A stretch of DNA of 64,000 nucleotides from Melanocharis versteri (GCA_013397845.1 VZTG01008661.1:1085237-1149236), one strand, 5' to 3'. Positions 11,236 to 25,789 are shown, counted from the stretch's first letter. Program-made: numbers and translations. The notes: generated by a model from the sequence alone, not told the origin.

Positions 11236-14200
11236 AAAAATTCAAAAGTGTTTTTTGCTTAGCTTGCTTGTTTTCATTGCTCAAAAAGCACTAATAATCT
11301 CCTTTGCGCTAGCTCGTCAACACAAATGCATTTTAAGAATGCCTAAGCTATAAGGTAAATAAAGACAGGCCAGAGACAAAAAAAAAGTCTTTTGGCTCAT
11401 ATGCAAATACTACATTAGTGTGCCTTAAAGTCCTGCATTGCTTGGGGTGATGCCAAATATCAAAGAGAGAACCCCAGGTACGACATGAGTGAATTCCCTG
11501 GGTTTATGCCCTTGCTCTTAAAGAGTTCGTGACTCAGTAGTGTTAATAAAGGAGAGGCAAACAGAGCTGTTTAAGAGAAAACCTCAATGACAAGAAGAAA
11601 AATCAAAACTGTATGACTCTTTTGTAGGCATTCTCTCAGGATTCCTTAAAAACGCGAAGACTTGTAACCCTATGTTTGATTTCAGTGGTGGACTATTAAC
11701 AGTAGTTTTGAAAAATGTGAGTTCATTGCTACAACTGGTTAATCCCCATCAGGCAAAGTAGTAGGATGAGATTGACTTACATGGAGTAAACGACACAGAT
11801 TTCTCTGTTCTCATGGGCACAGAAGTATGGTGTGCGAAAAGGTAATGACAATGTTTTCTTTTCACAACCCATAAATTGTTTAGATAGTTGTATTTTTGGG
11901 GCATGGATCATCTCTTCTGGAATGTATATTTTTGTTTGAGTTTGGGGAGATCCCTACATTTGCAGATCCATAAAGTTTGGTTCAGGATTCTGGTTCTTCT
12001 ACTTAATAAATGGAAATTCTTTAAAGAAAGAACTTGTAAACACTGGTGGTATTGATGATTTCTGCATTTTTGTAGGCTTAATACTATCATCTGAAGCGCA
12101 GAGTTACTATGTAATAAAAAATTACATTTATTAGTAAAATATTCATAGCAAAATGAGAATCCATCAAGAAAGTAGATTGGAAATAGAAATGTATCAGGGA
12201 CTGTACACAAGTTTTTCTTCAAAATGTATTTGAATGAAGAATCTAGATTTTTCCCTGCTGCCTTTTTTTTATATTTGGAAAAACAGACATTTTTCTAATA
12301 ATAGCATTTGCTGAAAAGAGTCTTCAACATTGGGGTACTACAGTGTGTTTTTCACAAGCTTCCACACTCTGTGTGGCTCCTCAAACTGTCATGTGCTGCA
12401 AAATCCCACAGTTATGTGAGTGGTCCCATTGAATATAACAGTATTTGACATCTAGGAGGCGAGCCCAACTTATATGTGGAAAGAGGAATGTATGGCAGTG
12501 ATTTAACATTTTAACACTGAAGTATTTAAAATTGCAACCAAAATGCACTAGGAGTGTTTTTGATTAATTGTTTTCATTGGAAAACAACATTTCCTGACTA
12601 ACTCTGTACCTAAGTTTTTGCTGAGATTCATCTGACTATTAATGTTCCTAGGACAAGCATCAGGGAGCAGCGTCTTCCATATCCAAATTAAGAAACTGAT
12701 CTACAACCCAAAGTAAATGCGGTTTTCCTAGGCTAATGTGCCAAAGCTCAATAAAATAGAAAGTGACAAGAAGTAAACAAAAATGTGAAAACAAACCTCA
12801 ATACTATATTTGACAAGAGAGTGCACAGCTACACTGCTATTAGACTTACTAGTATGGGTCAGGCCCCCTGGTTGGACCTGCGTAACTTCTGTCCACATAC
12901 TTAAACTCTTGTTTCCACACCCACATCACCATTTTCCAATGCTCAAGCCAGTATCCCCCTACAGTTTATCCCTACAGAGGTATTTCACTGGAAAATGATT
13001 TTCCCGCGTGCTCACGGTCAGGAATATCTTGGTTAAGAAGTCCCAAGACAATGGAAATATCAGCAAGGATAAGTCTATTATTTTGCTAATAGTGAGTAGA
13101 AATCCATAGAACTGCTTCTGGATAAATGCAGAATTAAAATATATATTTAAAGAATGCACTTCACCTGATAATTATTAATTTCCCCAGCCCAGCTATGATT
13201 CTCTCTGAAATGCTGTGCTGAAGTGATGTGTATAATATTTTCAAATGAGAAGCATACATTTTAGATTGCAAAATACCACAACAAAGAGCTATCTAATAAT
13301 ATTTTTACCGGGTATGGAGAACAGAAAAAGATTCAGACCATGATGAGCAGAGCCAAATCCAGATCCTGAAAGAGAATCAAATAAGGTTCTAATTAAATTT
13401 AAAAGACTCAATATTATCTTGTAAAAGCTTGCAATGAAGGAGAAACAGCACAAACAGAATAGGCAGCGAGTCCATCAGGTGCCATAGATGCCAAACCTTT
13501 CAAAGTCTTAGTGCCATCCAAAATAAATCTGTTTTCAATAGAAATTTTTGCTCCTCATATATCTGCCAATATTTTGGGGTAAGGGAGGCACATTCTCCAC
13601 TGAACTGAACGTAGATGAAAGAAGATGAGGTGTATGTGGATTACATGGCCTTGTTTGGATGATGAAAAGCTGATATTGGTGAGAGGGTTGGCCAGTTGGG
13701 TCCATTAGCTTTATAACAGTGGATAATTTCTTGCATCTTTAATTGGAATGATTGTCCAAACCAATACTTCCTAAACCTTTTCTACCACAAGCCAAGAACC
13801 CTAATTTCTTAATTCCACAAATCCGTGTAAGGTTTCAGACTCTGGTCTGGGATCAGCTAACCTAATGTAGCCTCAGGAAAGCCTGATATTTTTCATTTCA
13901 TTACAAGAATAATAACTAGAATCTCTGGAAAAACTAGGGCAACAAATCAGAGTATGGGGCATGAAAAGGTTTATTCATGCCTAAACTGAGGCTTTGCATG
14001 TTAGACCTAATATGGAACCCACGTGCCTAAGGGTTTTTTCGGTTTTACGTTTATATCAGTCTAAGAAAAGTTAATTTACAAATCTAACCTTGTTTACATC
14101 CTGTGATGCATTTTATTAGTATTAATTTGCCCTAATCCATTCAAATCTGGTTTTTATCCTGTCTGTCACTGTCATGTCTAGTAAAGATGTTATCCTTGAA

Positions 14201-17200
14201 AAAGGAATCCAGTTTGTATGTGCAGGATCTTCATCTTATGCCATGTTTCTTCTCCACTACTTGAATTCCTTAATCTTCTTCAAGCTCAGTGTGCCACAAA
14301 ACTCTGCAGTGGGAGGAATGATGTAATAAATATTAAATAATTTGAATTTTTAAGGAACTGGATGGGTCCAGGATACTCAGATTCTCACAGGCTGAAGCCT
14401 GAAGTTTGAACAAATCCACTTCAAGTTTCATGTTACAGGATTTGCAATTTTCTTTTGACATATTAAGAATAAAGAAGGAAACCTGTGTAACTATTTAAAG
14501 AACAATAAGAAGGGAATAAACTTGCTCTCAAGAGCAAAGATAGAGTTATACACAAACCCTCTGCCAAATCAAAGCAACTTTTCAAGCCTTCTTCCCTGCA
14601 GCTGTGTTTTTGAGTCCCTCTTCCTCTGCTAAACAATGTTTTCTTTTCCTTGGCATGAAATAGCTCCATATTTCGATATAATTTCTTTTTTCACATGGGA
14701 GAATCCATTCTGTTAGTGGGACCCTTTCCCAAACGAACACTTCTAGCCACTGTTTTGATGATGACAAAAAGTATCAGTTTAACCTTGAGGTAGATGGAGC
14801 AGACAATCTTGACTTTTTAACTAATATTCACATTTATTAGTTTAGAGCAGCTTAGATGGTATGTCCCTTTCTCTCACCAGAGAGAAGATGAAATAATACT
14901 CAGTCAAAGAAAGAACTTGGAAAAAAATTATCCACCAAGCTGAAAACCTCACTCAGATGCTGTAACAGTATATTTTCCACCAATTCATATGTGATTCTTT
15001 CATCTCAATAATGACAGGCAGAAAAATAGAAGAATTATATGTTTTGTTTGAAGATACCTTCAAATATTTCAAATAGAAACGGTAGTTAGATGAAATCTAA
15101 GATCACAAAGCAATAATACTGAACGATACTCAGTGAATAGTGTCTTAAAGATGATTTTTTTTCAATTTTATCAGCATAAAACTTAAATAATAAGATGGGG
15201 GTTTTGTCCACAACTTGTCTTCCATCTGAGAAGGGAATTTTCTCAAGTGAGATCAACTTCTGTCTTTATGTATTATGTGGTATTTATAGAGCTCAGACTG
15301 GAGTGAATACTTCAGTATACAACTAGTTGACAAATGTATGCATAAAGATAAATCCGAATCTCACACCACCGTACTCCCTCCACCCATTAAAAATTGGCAT
15401 TAAATACCCTTAACTAACCTCCTGTGGTGAATCATTGAATCTGTCTTCAGTCTAAAGAACCTGCCAGAGGTGCCCGAATCTGCAGGATGAAATTAAAATT
15501 AACTGAGAATCCAGTCCTGGGACAGCTGAGATGCTTATTCATCTACAGTAAGGCTGTAGAAAATAGATAAGAAAAGCAATCCCTGTGCTCCACAAGGAAA
15601 GCCCTTCAACTGTTGAGATTAGTCTCAATCTCATGAGTTTGGAGCTGCTCATATTTATCTTATAGATAAACAGACATACTGAGGCCAACCTGGTCCTAGG
15701 CCGTGTCTGAAGGGGGTGTTAGTTTTTTGGTGTTACTAACTCAAAGATTAAAATAACAGCTTAAAAATGTACTATGCTGTTCACTTTGGAAATCTAACCT
15801 GAGTTCAGTAAGCAAAATTTATGAGTGTAAATTCAGTGTCTGGTCACATGCAAAAGTAGGGTACAACCACAGGAGAATTCACAGTAATAACTTAGATGGA
15901 TGAAGTTAAGGTAGAGTGAATGTCACCCCTTGAAGCAAAACACAGTCCTTTATGGAGCATTTAAGACATTCAATCCTTCTTAAAGAATGGTTAAAGAGAA
16001 ATATGCTCTATTAAAGTAGTTGCTTATTTATTTGAGTCTGACAATAGATTTTTTCAAATGTTGTATTTCTTAAGCTGTCACACTTGGTACTTGAGACATG
16101 TTATCTTATGGTTATCTTATTCTTCCTTTCCCAATAAAAACACCTGTATGATCTGACTATTTACAACAGCCGTAGTGATGCTGGGACTCATAAATGATCA
16201 TCTATTATTTCTGATCACTTGAGCATACAAACTTGCAAGGAATATATTAGAGTGGTATATCTTTAAAATCAGTGGCATGAGATAATCAAAATCAAATGCC
16301 ACAAAATAAATTGATATTCTTATGTGGGCTTAGGATCCAATAAGAGTCAGTTCAGAGAAGTTAACATGTTATAGCTGTTAATTGATCTGCTGGTCTTCTC
16401 TTCCAAAGGGGGAGAAAAATGTACCCTTTAAGACAATATTGACTTAAAAGCAAATGCACCTTCTATTAGTAGCACTTAAAGAATGTAATTAATGACATTA
16501 GTTTTTTCCTATCAATTGATTGAGTTTAATCAATGTTTAAAACAGATGTCCTCAGTATATGCTCCTTTGGCAAGATTATAACAGTTCTATTATTTTAATA
16601 ACATAGACTAAAAAAAAAATACATAATAGCATTGAAGGAAGGCTCAGAGTTGTTGAGATCTCTTAGCTTCTCTTTTTAGCCTAAAACCCAAACTTTTTTC
16701 TTGGGCTTGGCTTCATAGTATAAGTTGAGAGATGGCTTTTGTTCTTTTGATGCAAATATTTCTGGTGAAGATAAAGTACTGTGAATATCTGCAGAAGCAC
16801 CATGTGTTCATCCCTCTTGGAAAATATTCTGGAATCTCTGTGTGGATACTTCACTCTTGTCCAAATGCATTGCAATTCGTGTCTTTATTCTGAATTGGGG
16901 TGTATTATTTGTCATCCTTTTAGCACTCTAAAAGCTCCTCACAGTGCTTTGTTTTAATTTTGCAACAGCCCAAACTCATTAATTGTTGATCATATGATGG
17001 GTTTTGTTTGTTTGGGTTTTTTTTTTTTAACTTCTGAGACTTATGTTATAACAATTCAGCCCATTGACACCTGTGGTATAGGCAATGACCCCCACAAAAG
17101 AAACAAAAAAAGACAGTTTTCCTCCCTGGTAAGCACATATTATCGAATCATTATTAGAAAGGGGTTGGGTTTGTCGAAACTTGAGGCCCAGAACATATTC

Positions 17201-20200
17201 AGGACCCATTCCAATTTTTCTCCACTGCTCCTGTGATCGGCCTGGACTCGTATCTCATGCTACATTGCAGCATGTAATACCAGATATTTGCACTTTTGGA
17301 AAGGTCACTGAGCTGTCATACAACTCTGCAACAATGGAAGATACAGCAGAAATGGTTGAGCCATGCATAATGTGAGGAACCAGCCACTCTGAAAATAAGC
17401 ATGAGTTATGGTGAGCCTTGAAGTGCGGAGAGACTTGAGGCTTTCTCTTCACGATGCTGGCTGGGTTACCTCAAAGATTTCTTTGATAGTACTCCAATGT
17501 GTGCAGCCAGTGAATTTTGCCTCAAGCTGCCTTTGATGGCTTCTTCCTACTTGGATCAAGATGTCAAAATGTCTTCAGTTCCTTTGACTCAGCTGCTGAT
17601 TTAAGCAGTGCTTGGCATATCTCCAGAATGAGATTAATTCCTGCTTTTTTTGACTGCATTTTGCACAGTTACCAGTACCTGGGACACTGTCTCTCCTTTT
17701 AAAGAGTAATGTGCAAATATAGCAAGCAGTGAAAACATCAGGAAGCCATCTTCTCTGACAGCTGGATTTTACTGGACTCTGTAGGCACTGAGATCAAATT
17801 TAAAAAAAAAAAATAATTTCTTCATCTTCAAATCAAAGCTCACGTTATGCCTGAAGTTTAGAGACAATTCCAGATATGAAATGAGCCAAAGATGTCCTTG
17901 TGTCCTGTCTTGTCAAGAGAGCTACCCTGTGGCACCCTGCCTAATTGTCTCATACAGCCAGAGTCTCTCTCCCTTTTCCCGAAGCCTTATCGGGAGAGTG
18001 AAGCTACATCCTTTTCCAATCTCAGTCACAAAAGTACTTCATCTTCTCACAGGATAAGCACAGAATATGACACAAAAGCAAACTCCTGGTTCAGCAGACT
18101 GTCGTGAGCCACAATGCTTACAGCTCTATTAAGCTCACCAAGCTCTGTTTTGAAAATAGCTGAATTTGGTGTGTCCCCAGACTCTTACTGAAACATAATA
18201 CATGAAGAAGTGAGGGAAGAATGCCTTAATTAGGCCTGTACTTCACTACAATTTTGCATATCTTTCCCTCTGGACAAATCCTGTCAGACTCACCAAATGC
18301 TCAGATTTGGAGGACAGATTGTAAAAACAGGATTATTCAAAACCTCAAGGTTACTCACTAAGGGGATCTCTCTTCTTCCACTGACTGAGCAGTGCACTAC
18401 AATGCCATAGTATGCTACTGTAAATGCAGTTTTCCAGATGAGATACAAAATCAGATTTTTACCAGCTATGGTCATTAACACAGCCTTGTCACTGCTGGAA
18501 GATAATTCCAGTTTGGACAGTTACATTCCTTTTGGGTATGGGGTAAATTAAGCCAGTCTCAAACTAAGATTATTCTGTGCTGATATGTTTATTTTATGTT
18601 TCATGTCACAAATCAAATAAGATAAAATGTAGCCTTAAATAGTGTTCGGAACATGATACCATCCATAAGTCTCTTGGGAAGTCCTCTGAGGGATATTTCT
18701 TTAGACAAAGCCTTGCTGGGGACAAAGCTTGCACAGAAATTTATCCTATAGAAAAAGGTTTTATTATCTCTATCTTTCTGAGACACCAGGAATTTCTCCA
18801 GTTGTGAATACATCAATGAAACGACATCTTTTTCTGGATCATGACAAGCACACCCCTTTAAGAAACTTGGTCTACGTTTTCTCAGTTACTCTGATTCTAC
18901 TTTGCTTTTCTAAAATATCTCTTATCATGTGCAGGCAAATTTTGCTTGCACAAAACATTTTGCGGTCCTCCCAGAATGCATTTCAATAGTGAATGAGGGC
19001 TCTCTGTGTGTTTAAAGCCAGATTCCCTCAGCTACATTTGGAATTTCCTCTCAAACCACAAAAAGAGAAACAACTAACAAATGACATTTATGGCACAATG
19101 TATAACACACACCAGATATATATGACATTTTTTATTTGGACTTTTCTAGCTAAACAGAAGCAAACAAATGTTTTATGAAATTCTCTATGGTTGCTATGGT
19201 TATTTCTATCTTAATATCCACAGCCAAAAGGATTATCTCAGGTCAGGACCTTCGCTCAGTGAATACCCTTATTTAAACAGTAAGGTCATTTATGAAAAAA
19301 ATAAAGACTAAAAGACACAATAATATTTAATAATAATTGCTGTATTCTTGGCTGAATTGCTCTGCAGCTGAACACCATGCTTCTGCTCCCAGTACTATTT
19401 TCCTCTAACCTTCCAGAACGATGAGTGTACCAGTTCCAGACACACTCCTTGTGTGGAAATTTGCACTCTAGCTGTTCTGGTTTTGAAGAACTTTTGACCC
19501 AGGTTCTACCTGGAACTTCATCGCCTTTTCTCTCTGTTTGAATATTTGCAGGCATACAGGGCAACAATTTAAGTACTCAAAAAATACCTTGTACCAGCAG
19601 TGCAAAATGGGGACTGAATCCACTATGAAAGACAGTCAGAAATGGAAATCAGGAAACAAAGGACATTAATAAATGTATACAGGCAGGTTTCCATATAATC
19701 AAGGTACTTCTGCCATAATCTGTACCATGATTTGGAACTGACATCAAAATCCTTTTCTATATTCTAATGCAACAATGTCTTATTGCTTGAATGGACATAT
19801 GGGCTTAAAATCAGTCAAAATTCTGGTGGTGATTTCAGTGAGAACTAATTCTAAATTCTGCTAATTAGCTATACACTAAGACAAATTAAAACTGCTCAAA
19901 ACCAAGAAAGAATGTGTTTCTGAAATTTCTATTAGGGTTCTTTTGGTGTTTTGAGCCCAAAATTACTCCAGAAAAATCTTTATTTGTATAATAAAAAATT
20001 AGTCATAATCCAGCTGCCACTTGCACCAAAGGCAATTATTTTAGTTGGAAACGGAAAGGAATGGACCTGAAACCAAAATCCAGTTAAATAAACTTCTTAA
20101 TGTAAGGAAATTCCCTTCCTGCCACTTTGATATCAGCCATATGTTTGATGGTTTCTTGTACCTGAAGAAGAAAAATATCAGGAAAAACAAGGAGAGTGAG

Positions 20201-20399
20201 TTGGTAAGTAGCTGATAAAGAAGATCTGAAAGACTACTGGGGAATGGAAAGGGGGTTTTGTTATCTTCTTTTGAAGGAAAAAGAGAAATGAGGAACAGAT
20301 AGTGCAAAATTATTTAGTCCTACAAGGTGTAAGCTCTCAGTGAGCTCATCTTCGTTCTATGTCACTTGAGTGAAGCAGAGCCTTTGTGTGAAAGAGTTT
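11236..20399. other. Long non-coding stretch, no recognised element
   Basis: Over 9 kb of AT-rich sequence in which I recognise no gene, RNA or repeat family. Only short homopolymers occur, for example T at about 17018-17030 and A at about 17802-17811. Open frames are all under 105 codons and lack family signatures. It may hide repeats too old to see by eye. Confidence 0.55.
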
Positions 20400-21200
20400 C
20401 CAAAGCGAGAAACAGAGGGGCAAGGAGGAGTAACACTTGTGTTCAAACCGAATCCAGTGGCATTTCAGGGAAAAGAAAAAAACATAGAGCACAGTTGTGG
20501 CAGTGATTAAGAAAATAATAACCCCCGCCCCAAGTCACGACACATGCTTCCCATATGTTTGCACTGGGAATTTGCCAGATATGGCAGGATCTGGTGACAT
20601 TGCTGTAGAGCGACTCAAGGCCTGAAGAAGCCTTCCTGCCCTCGATACAGCTGGGGTGGGGTGGGGTAGGGCACCAAAATGGGCGCCTGCTTCTTGTTTG
20701 ATTTCCCACTGAAAGGAGAAGCATTAAATAAAACTAGCAAGAACTCCCAACAGCGCTCTGTCAGAAAGAGTATTTCTGCTAGAGTTGAAAAACTGGTGGA
20801 AAAAATGTCCTCTTCTCCGAAATTTGGCCTTGAAAAGATAGAAGAAGGGAGAGTCTGGTTCAGCATGTTCATTCGGCTCTTGAGTGCACTTTTGAAATGA
20901 ATCCCCCGTTTGTTCCCACTTACCACATTCCGGTTCACATCGCGGAGCGGTCTCTGAGCGAGTGAACTGGATTCCTTTCAGATTAAATTCAACTGGAAGA
21001 TGTGCTCCAGAAGCACAGCTAATGTACTCCAAACAGTTTCAAATGTTTAAACCATGGGAACAGACTGGAGCTAGTGTGAATCAAAACCCCCGAAAGCGTG
21101 TCTAGTACAGATGTCAGGTCCTCAACACCAACAGCTTCTCGCTGCAGACCCACTCCTGGGCTGCACGACTTGCTCATGTGGACACAGCCAGAGCCTCTCG
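20400..21200. other. CpG-enriched patch, unassigned
   Basis: About 20 CpG dinucleotides lie in 800 bp, with a cluster at about 20931-20963 ('ccggttcacatcgcggag' and following), whereas flanking kilobases are nearly CpG-free. On the minus strand a consensus splice donor (GTAAGTG, exon end at 20924) lies beside this cluster. Frames of 73 codons (+, 20679-20900) and 102-107 codons (-, 20615-21032) overlap here, but none shows a domain I recognise. It could be a regulatory CpG patch, an exon of a non-coding transcript, or a GC-rich old insertion. I cannot choose among these. Confidence 0.35.
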
Positions 21201-21799
21201 CTACAGCTTTCCAGAACAAGCTGTTTTGATTTTAGAGTGACTCTTTTCTTGATTTGTTTTTAATATATAGTATATTATATAATACAAAACTCAAAACTGT
21301 AATACAATGCTTTGACTGACCTCAAACCATTCTCATTGTCTTTCATGGAGTCCTTTGAAACAACTAGGTTTCTTTCCAAATGTGAATGAGGACAAATTGT
21401 GAAATCTGAAAATCCTTCGTGATTCTAAATTCCTGTGTTCCATACAGCTGCACAAGAGACCTGGATTTCGTTGTAAATGAATACTTTTGTACTTTAAACC
21501 ACTGCAACATTCAGGCTCTATTCAATCCAAAGATCAGACTGCCATGTGCAGTTGTAAATGGTGGGAAGAATCTGCTCTTCTCTCTGGTTTTCGCTACAGG
21601 ACAGGCCATACTTTATAGATTTCCTCTCCTCTCCAGCCCTCAGTGTGTCCTGCTCCCATAGAGTGGACAGCTTTTGCACATTTAAACTCTGCAGGTTACT
21701 GCCTATAAGGTGGCAGTCTGAGCTGAGTATTTATGGAGGGAAATGCCTGTCTCGCACCTATAAGAGATGACTACTTCAGCCATGAACCCAGCTCTTCAC
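21201..21799. other. Non-coding, no recognised element
   Basis: AT-rich. A short self-complementary TA stretch (about 21262-21284) is the only structure seen. Confidence 0.55.
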
Positions 21800-22620
21800 T
21801 AGGCAGCATGTTCCCAAAATTGCCTTAATTAAAAAAAGAAAAAAAAAGGTTTCTTACAATGGCAAAAACAATGCTTTAAAGATTTGAGAGTGCTCTAATT
21901 GCCTACACTGCTGTCTCTTTAAGCCAAGGAACAGACCCATGCTCACATCTGGTAGTCAAAACTAAATGGAACCAGCTGAGAGAATACCCTCTAGAAATTA
22001 AATTGTACAGAAGATGGCTAAGCCAGAAGGACTTAAGTGAAAGGCTCTTTTTAATAACTCTCTTGCTTTGCACTCATGCCTTTTGTTTACTTTGTTTATT
22101 TTTGTAATAAGCAAAAACAAATTAAAACATCCCAGTTGTTAGCATTTAGCAAAATGTGTCCACTGTGCATTTAGGAGTGCATTTTCCATCCCATTTCACA
22201 ATCAGGACGTCATTCATGGCCAGCAGTACTTCTCTGGAATGTTGGCCTGCAGCTTTATGAATTGATTTTAAAATGTAATGGAAATATACTGTATGTGCAC
22301 AGTAGCCAACTCTTCCAATGTTAATAACTGGGACATTTTCATTTGGTTTTTGTTTATTAAAAAAGGCCTAGTCCTAGGAATAGCCATTTGACTCCTTGTG
22401 TTGAAACTGCCTGTAACTGCCTGCTTATGGAGCTGTCTTTAGCATGGCTCAGGCCACACGCAGCTTCCTTTGGCTTGTTTCATAAACTGCCAAACCATGC
22501 GGAGAGATGGGACCATGTCTTGTTTTCATTTTGCTAACAAACACATCCTCTACACAAAGCTTTTTGTCAAGTTGGTAGTTTCTCTGCTTTCTGCCTGAAT
22601 TTATAAACCAGATTTTTTAC
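21800..22620. other. Possible conserved noncoding element (weak)
   Basis: Unique sequence without open frames. It has balanced, non-repetitive composition and several transcription-factor-like words, for example 'tttttgtttatt' (forkhead-type core TGTTTA) at about 22348-22359 and 'tttatgaattgatttt' at about 22255-22270. The resemblance to vertebrate conserved noncoding DNA is an impression only. No alignment was possible. Confidence 0.2.
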
Positions 22621-23570
22621 TAAGTTGAAAGCTGCAAGCAACAGCCCATTCCAGCCCATCTTCAACTCCAGAACTATTCTAACCAAAGTCAATAGAAACT
22701 ACAAAACTTAGTATCCAAAGATAGAACCTTGCTGTACAGATACATTACAAAATTTTTAATCAAGAAGACCTCTGTAAGATGTCAGCATTCATTAGTAATT
22801 CAGGTACTTTATCACACAAAATACTAGACGAAAATAGCATATTTTGAGCATTTATCGCCAATAACAGACAGACATGCAATCAGAAATAGCAAATGAACCC
22901 TTTCTGACTGTCTCGTGCAAAGGAAATTTAAAGAATGAAATTTACCACTGGTATTACTTCTGAAAAGGGAGCTGATTCTATATGATGCATAACAGTATCA
23001 TGCTACAGCATTCACAGCTTACAATACGGCTAAATTCTCTTTCAAAGACATACGAGAACTACAGGGATGTGGAAAGTTAAATATTCCTGCTGTGAATTTG
23101 GTGGGAGCTCCCCCTGTTTCCTGAGTAGGAGCAGCATCATCAAGGGAACCGATAACTTTATGCAATCCTACCCAATGTTTACACTGTTCAGGTATTCATT
23201 CCTCATATTGATGTATAACTTTTCAAAAACTTCAAACCAACTAACAAACACATCCTGATTAGCTGATAGTCACCATTGTGCATTTTTTTGTCCATGGTAA
23301 CTATTGACATTGAGAGAAGATTCTTGCTTATATTTTCTCCTTATAACTGATGTTTGTTTATAACACTGCTGCTGCTCAAAGACATGATGGATATAGGTCA
23401 TGACTGGCTTGCACTATGCCCCTGCACAGACTAGGCAAATATTCAGGTCCTGTCCTTGTGAACTCAATTTGACTGTAACAAAAGTGGGAAAAGTGTTTTG
23501 AATGAGCAAGTTACTGGTTACCATGCATTTGACATACCAGATTTATTGTGCTGAATGTTCTACCAGTTTT
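22621..23570. other. Non-coding, no recognised element
   Basis: Nothing recognised. A 63-codon frame at 23067-23258 has no family signature. Confidence 0.55.
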
Positions 23571-23875
23571 CACAGAATCATAGAACAGTTTATTAGGTTG
23601 GAAGAGACCTAAAAGATCATCTAGTTCCAGCCCCTGTGCCATGGGCAGGGAGAGCTTCCATGAGACCTGGTTCCTTAAAGACTGATCCGGCTTGGCCTGG
23701 AACACTTCCAGGGATGGGACATCCACAGCTTCTCTGGGCAACCTGTTCCAGCGCTTCACCACCCTCATAGTAAAGAATTTCTTCTTAATATCCAACCTAA
23801 ACCTACACTCAGCTTAAAATCCTTTCTCACTTGTCCTACCACTATGTGCCCTTCAAGTTTCACAAAGGTTCTAGT
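23571..23875 (-). mobile_element. CR1 LINE, 3' end (minus strand)
   Basis: A clear, 5'-truncated CR1 inserted in minus orientation. The left edge 'cacagaatcatagaacag' is the complement of the CR1 terminal octamer repeat. It is followed by 'ggttggaagagacctaaaag' and the ORF2 3' segment. The minus-strand frame (23511-23795) still spells the conserved ORF2 C-terminus, with KKFFTMRVVKRWNRLPRE near its start and PSLEVFQAK after it. Similarity ends at about 23875 within the part encoding 'S.RTRG'. About 300 bp long. This is one of the better preserved copies in the window. Confidence 0.93.
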
Positions 23876-25789
23876 GCAAAATCATAGCTCTTTTAAACTA
23901 ATTTAATTGGTCTACAGCTAGGACAAAGTAACAGGTAGTATAATAACAAAAAAATATTTTTATTGGTGGATTTTAATAAGTGAAAACTTTTATGCATTGC
24001 AAAAAAAAAAAAAAAAGAAAAAAACACAGAGCTAATAAATAAAGACATCAGGCTGTAAGGGAACTCTTGGTGAGTGTCACAGGCCTCTGAACATATGATC
24101 CGTTCCCTTTATAACATAGTGGTTGTTGCACTGAGAGCACCCAGCAAACCATACACGTGTCCTTTGGAGAAAGTTTAGCTCTGCTTCTTAAAAAAAATCC
24201 AAACAAACAAAACTCCATGTTTCAATCTGATGGAAGGACTTCATAGGAAATCCCAGCTGTGGAGCAGCAGCTCTCAACCTCTGGAGAGCTTGCAAAAGTT
24301 CACTTTGAGCCACATCACTTCAGGCCTTACAGTCTTGAGACTGACATAAAGCAAAACCTCTGATGGGGTGTATGTACATCCAAATCTCTCAACCCCAACA
24401 ACTCTTCTCTTCCAGAGCAGAATGGTGCGGTATGGTGCTGTGCAGCACGAAGCAAAGGAGACAACAACACAAGCTCCCAGTCCAAGAGGGAGCAGTTACA
24501 GAATAGGACTCTAAAACATTGCTTGCAGCAGTGCTTGAAACATAGTGTTGCATACCCAGATGGGGGACAAAATCCACTTGCCCTACAGGCAAAGGCTTGC
24601 AGGAGCTAGGATGTACTGCTGAGGGAAGACAATCACCTATCACATGCTCGTTTTGCTGGTGATGTTTTCTGTTGCTTAAAGCAGAATACTTGCCCTACTG
24701 ACCTTGCAGTCTTAATGAGATTAATTCCCTTGGGCTGCAAGTGGGGAATTTGCAACTTTTAAGCATTGTTCTATTATTTTCTTCTTTGAAAAGACTACAG
24801 ATATCTCAGAGAACTTCTCTGTCCTGTTCCTTACTATTACTGTGGCTCTGTGCCAGCAAAAAAATAGTGCTTCAGCCTCTCATTGTGATCCTGTGCCAAG
24901 TACAGCAATATGAAGGAAGCATCAACATAATCAGCACAATGTAGTGTCTCTGAGCCAGCAGGGATATGTCACAGCTTTATGTAGAATTCCCTATCTTTTT
25001 ATTTTATTGTAGAGACCACAGACTGGGATATTATGGGTCACTCAAAGGTCATGTTACAAAAAGCAGCTTCTTTTTGGAAAGATGAGCCCCTTTTTAGTAT
25101 GCCATTAGATTATTTTCCTTCTTTCAGTTGGCTGCATGAAGGTGCAGGATGAATGTTTGCTTTCTGAATTCCTTAAAGATCTTCTCTTCTTCCTGTACTT
25201 TTTCCCTTTGTCACCTGTTTGGAAAGAGGAACTTCTGCAGTTTAGACAAAGATTTATCTCCCCAGCCCCACCAATGTAGCAGTCTTAGGCTGCCCTGTTA
25301 ACCAGGAACCACAGTGAAAAGCAGTAAGTCTTGGATCCTTATGTGCCTAAATTACATGGATACATCAGATTTGTGCTTCCAAGTCATGCCTCTATGTGTG
25401 AAACTTTTATACTTACTGTAATATTTAAATTCCATTAAAAAGGATTTCTTATCTCAATAGTTCTCTTTTGCTTGTCTCTCAAGAATACTCATGCTCTAAT
25501 ACTGCATGAAACGATACCCACAGAGTCTCTTGTCTCCACCAAAAGCCAATGGAATTTTTTGTATTCATAGGATTCTTCATGCAAGACCTGGAACTTCAAT
25601 CACTAGGGTCTGAATCAGTGACCAGCATTTCTGTCCCAGCTGCGCAGTCTACAACGAAAGTCAGAGATACCATGATGTTCTGTGTTTCTGAGCTAAAGAT
25701 GGATGACACAGTTACACCACTGCAGCGCCATGGCTCTAATTTTACATTGTATGAAGTGATAATGCAGCTACTTACGTCTAGAGAACGAG
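23876..25789. other. Non-coding, no recognised element
   Basis: Contains a 16-A run at 24001-24016. Region 24230-24660 is somewhat GC-richer but has no recognised content. The 82-codon frame 25549-25797 ends at the start of the next CR1 and has no known domain. Confidence 0.55.
24001..24016 (+). repeat. Poly(A) tract, 16 bp
   Basis: Run of 16 A followed by G and more A. No clear retroposed body is seen upstream. Confidence 0.9.
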
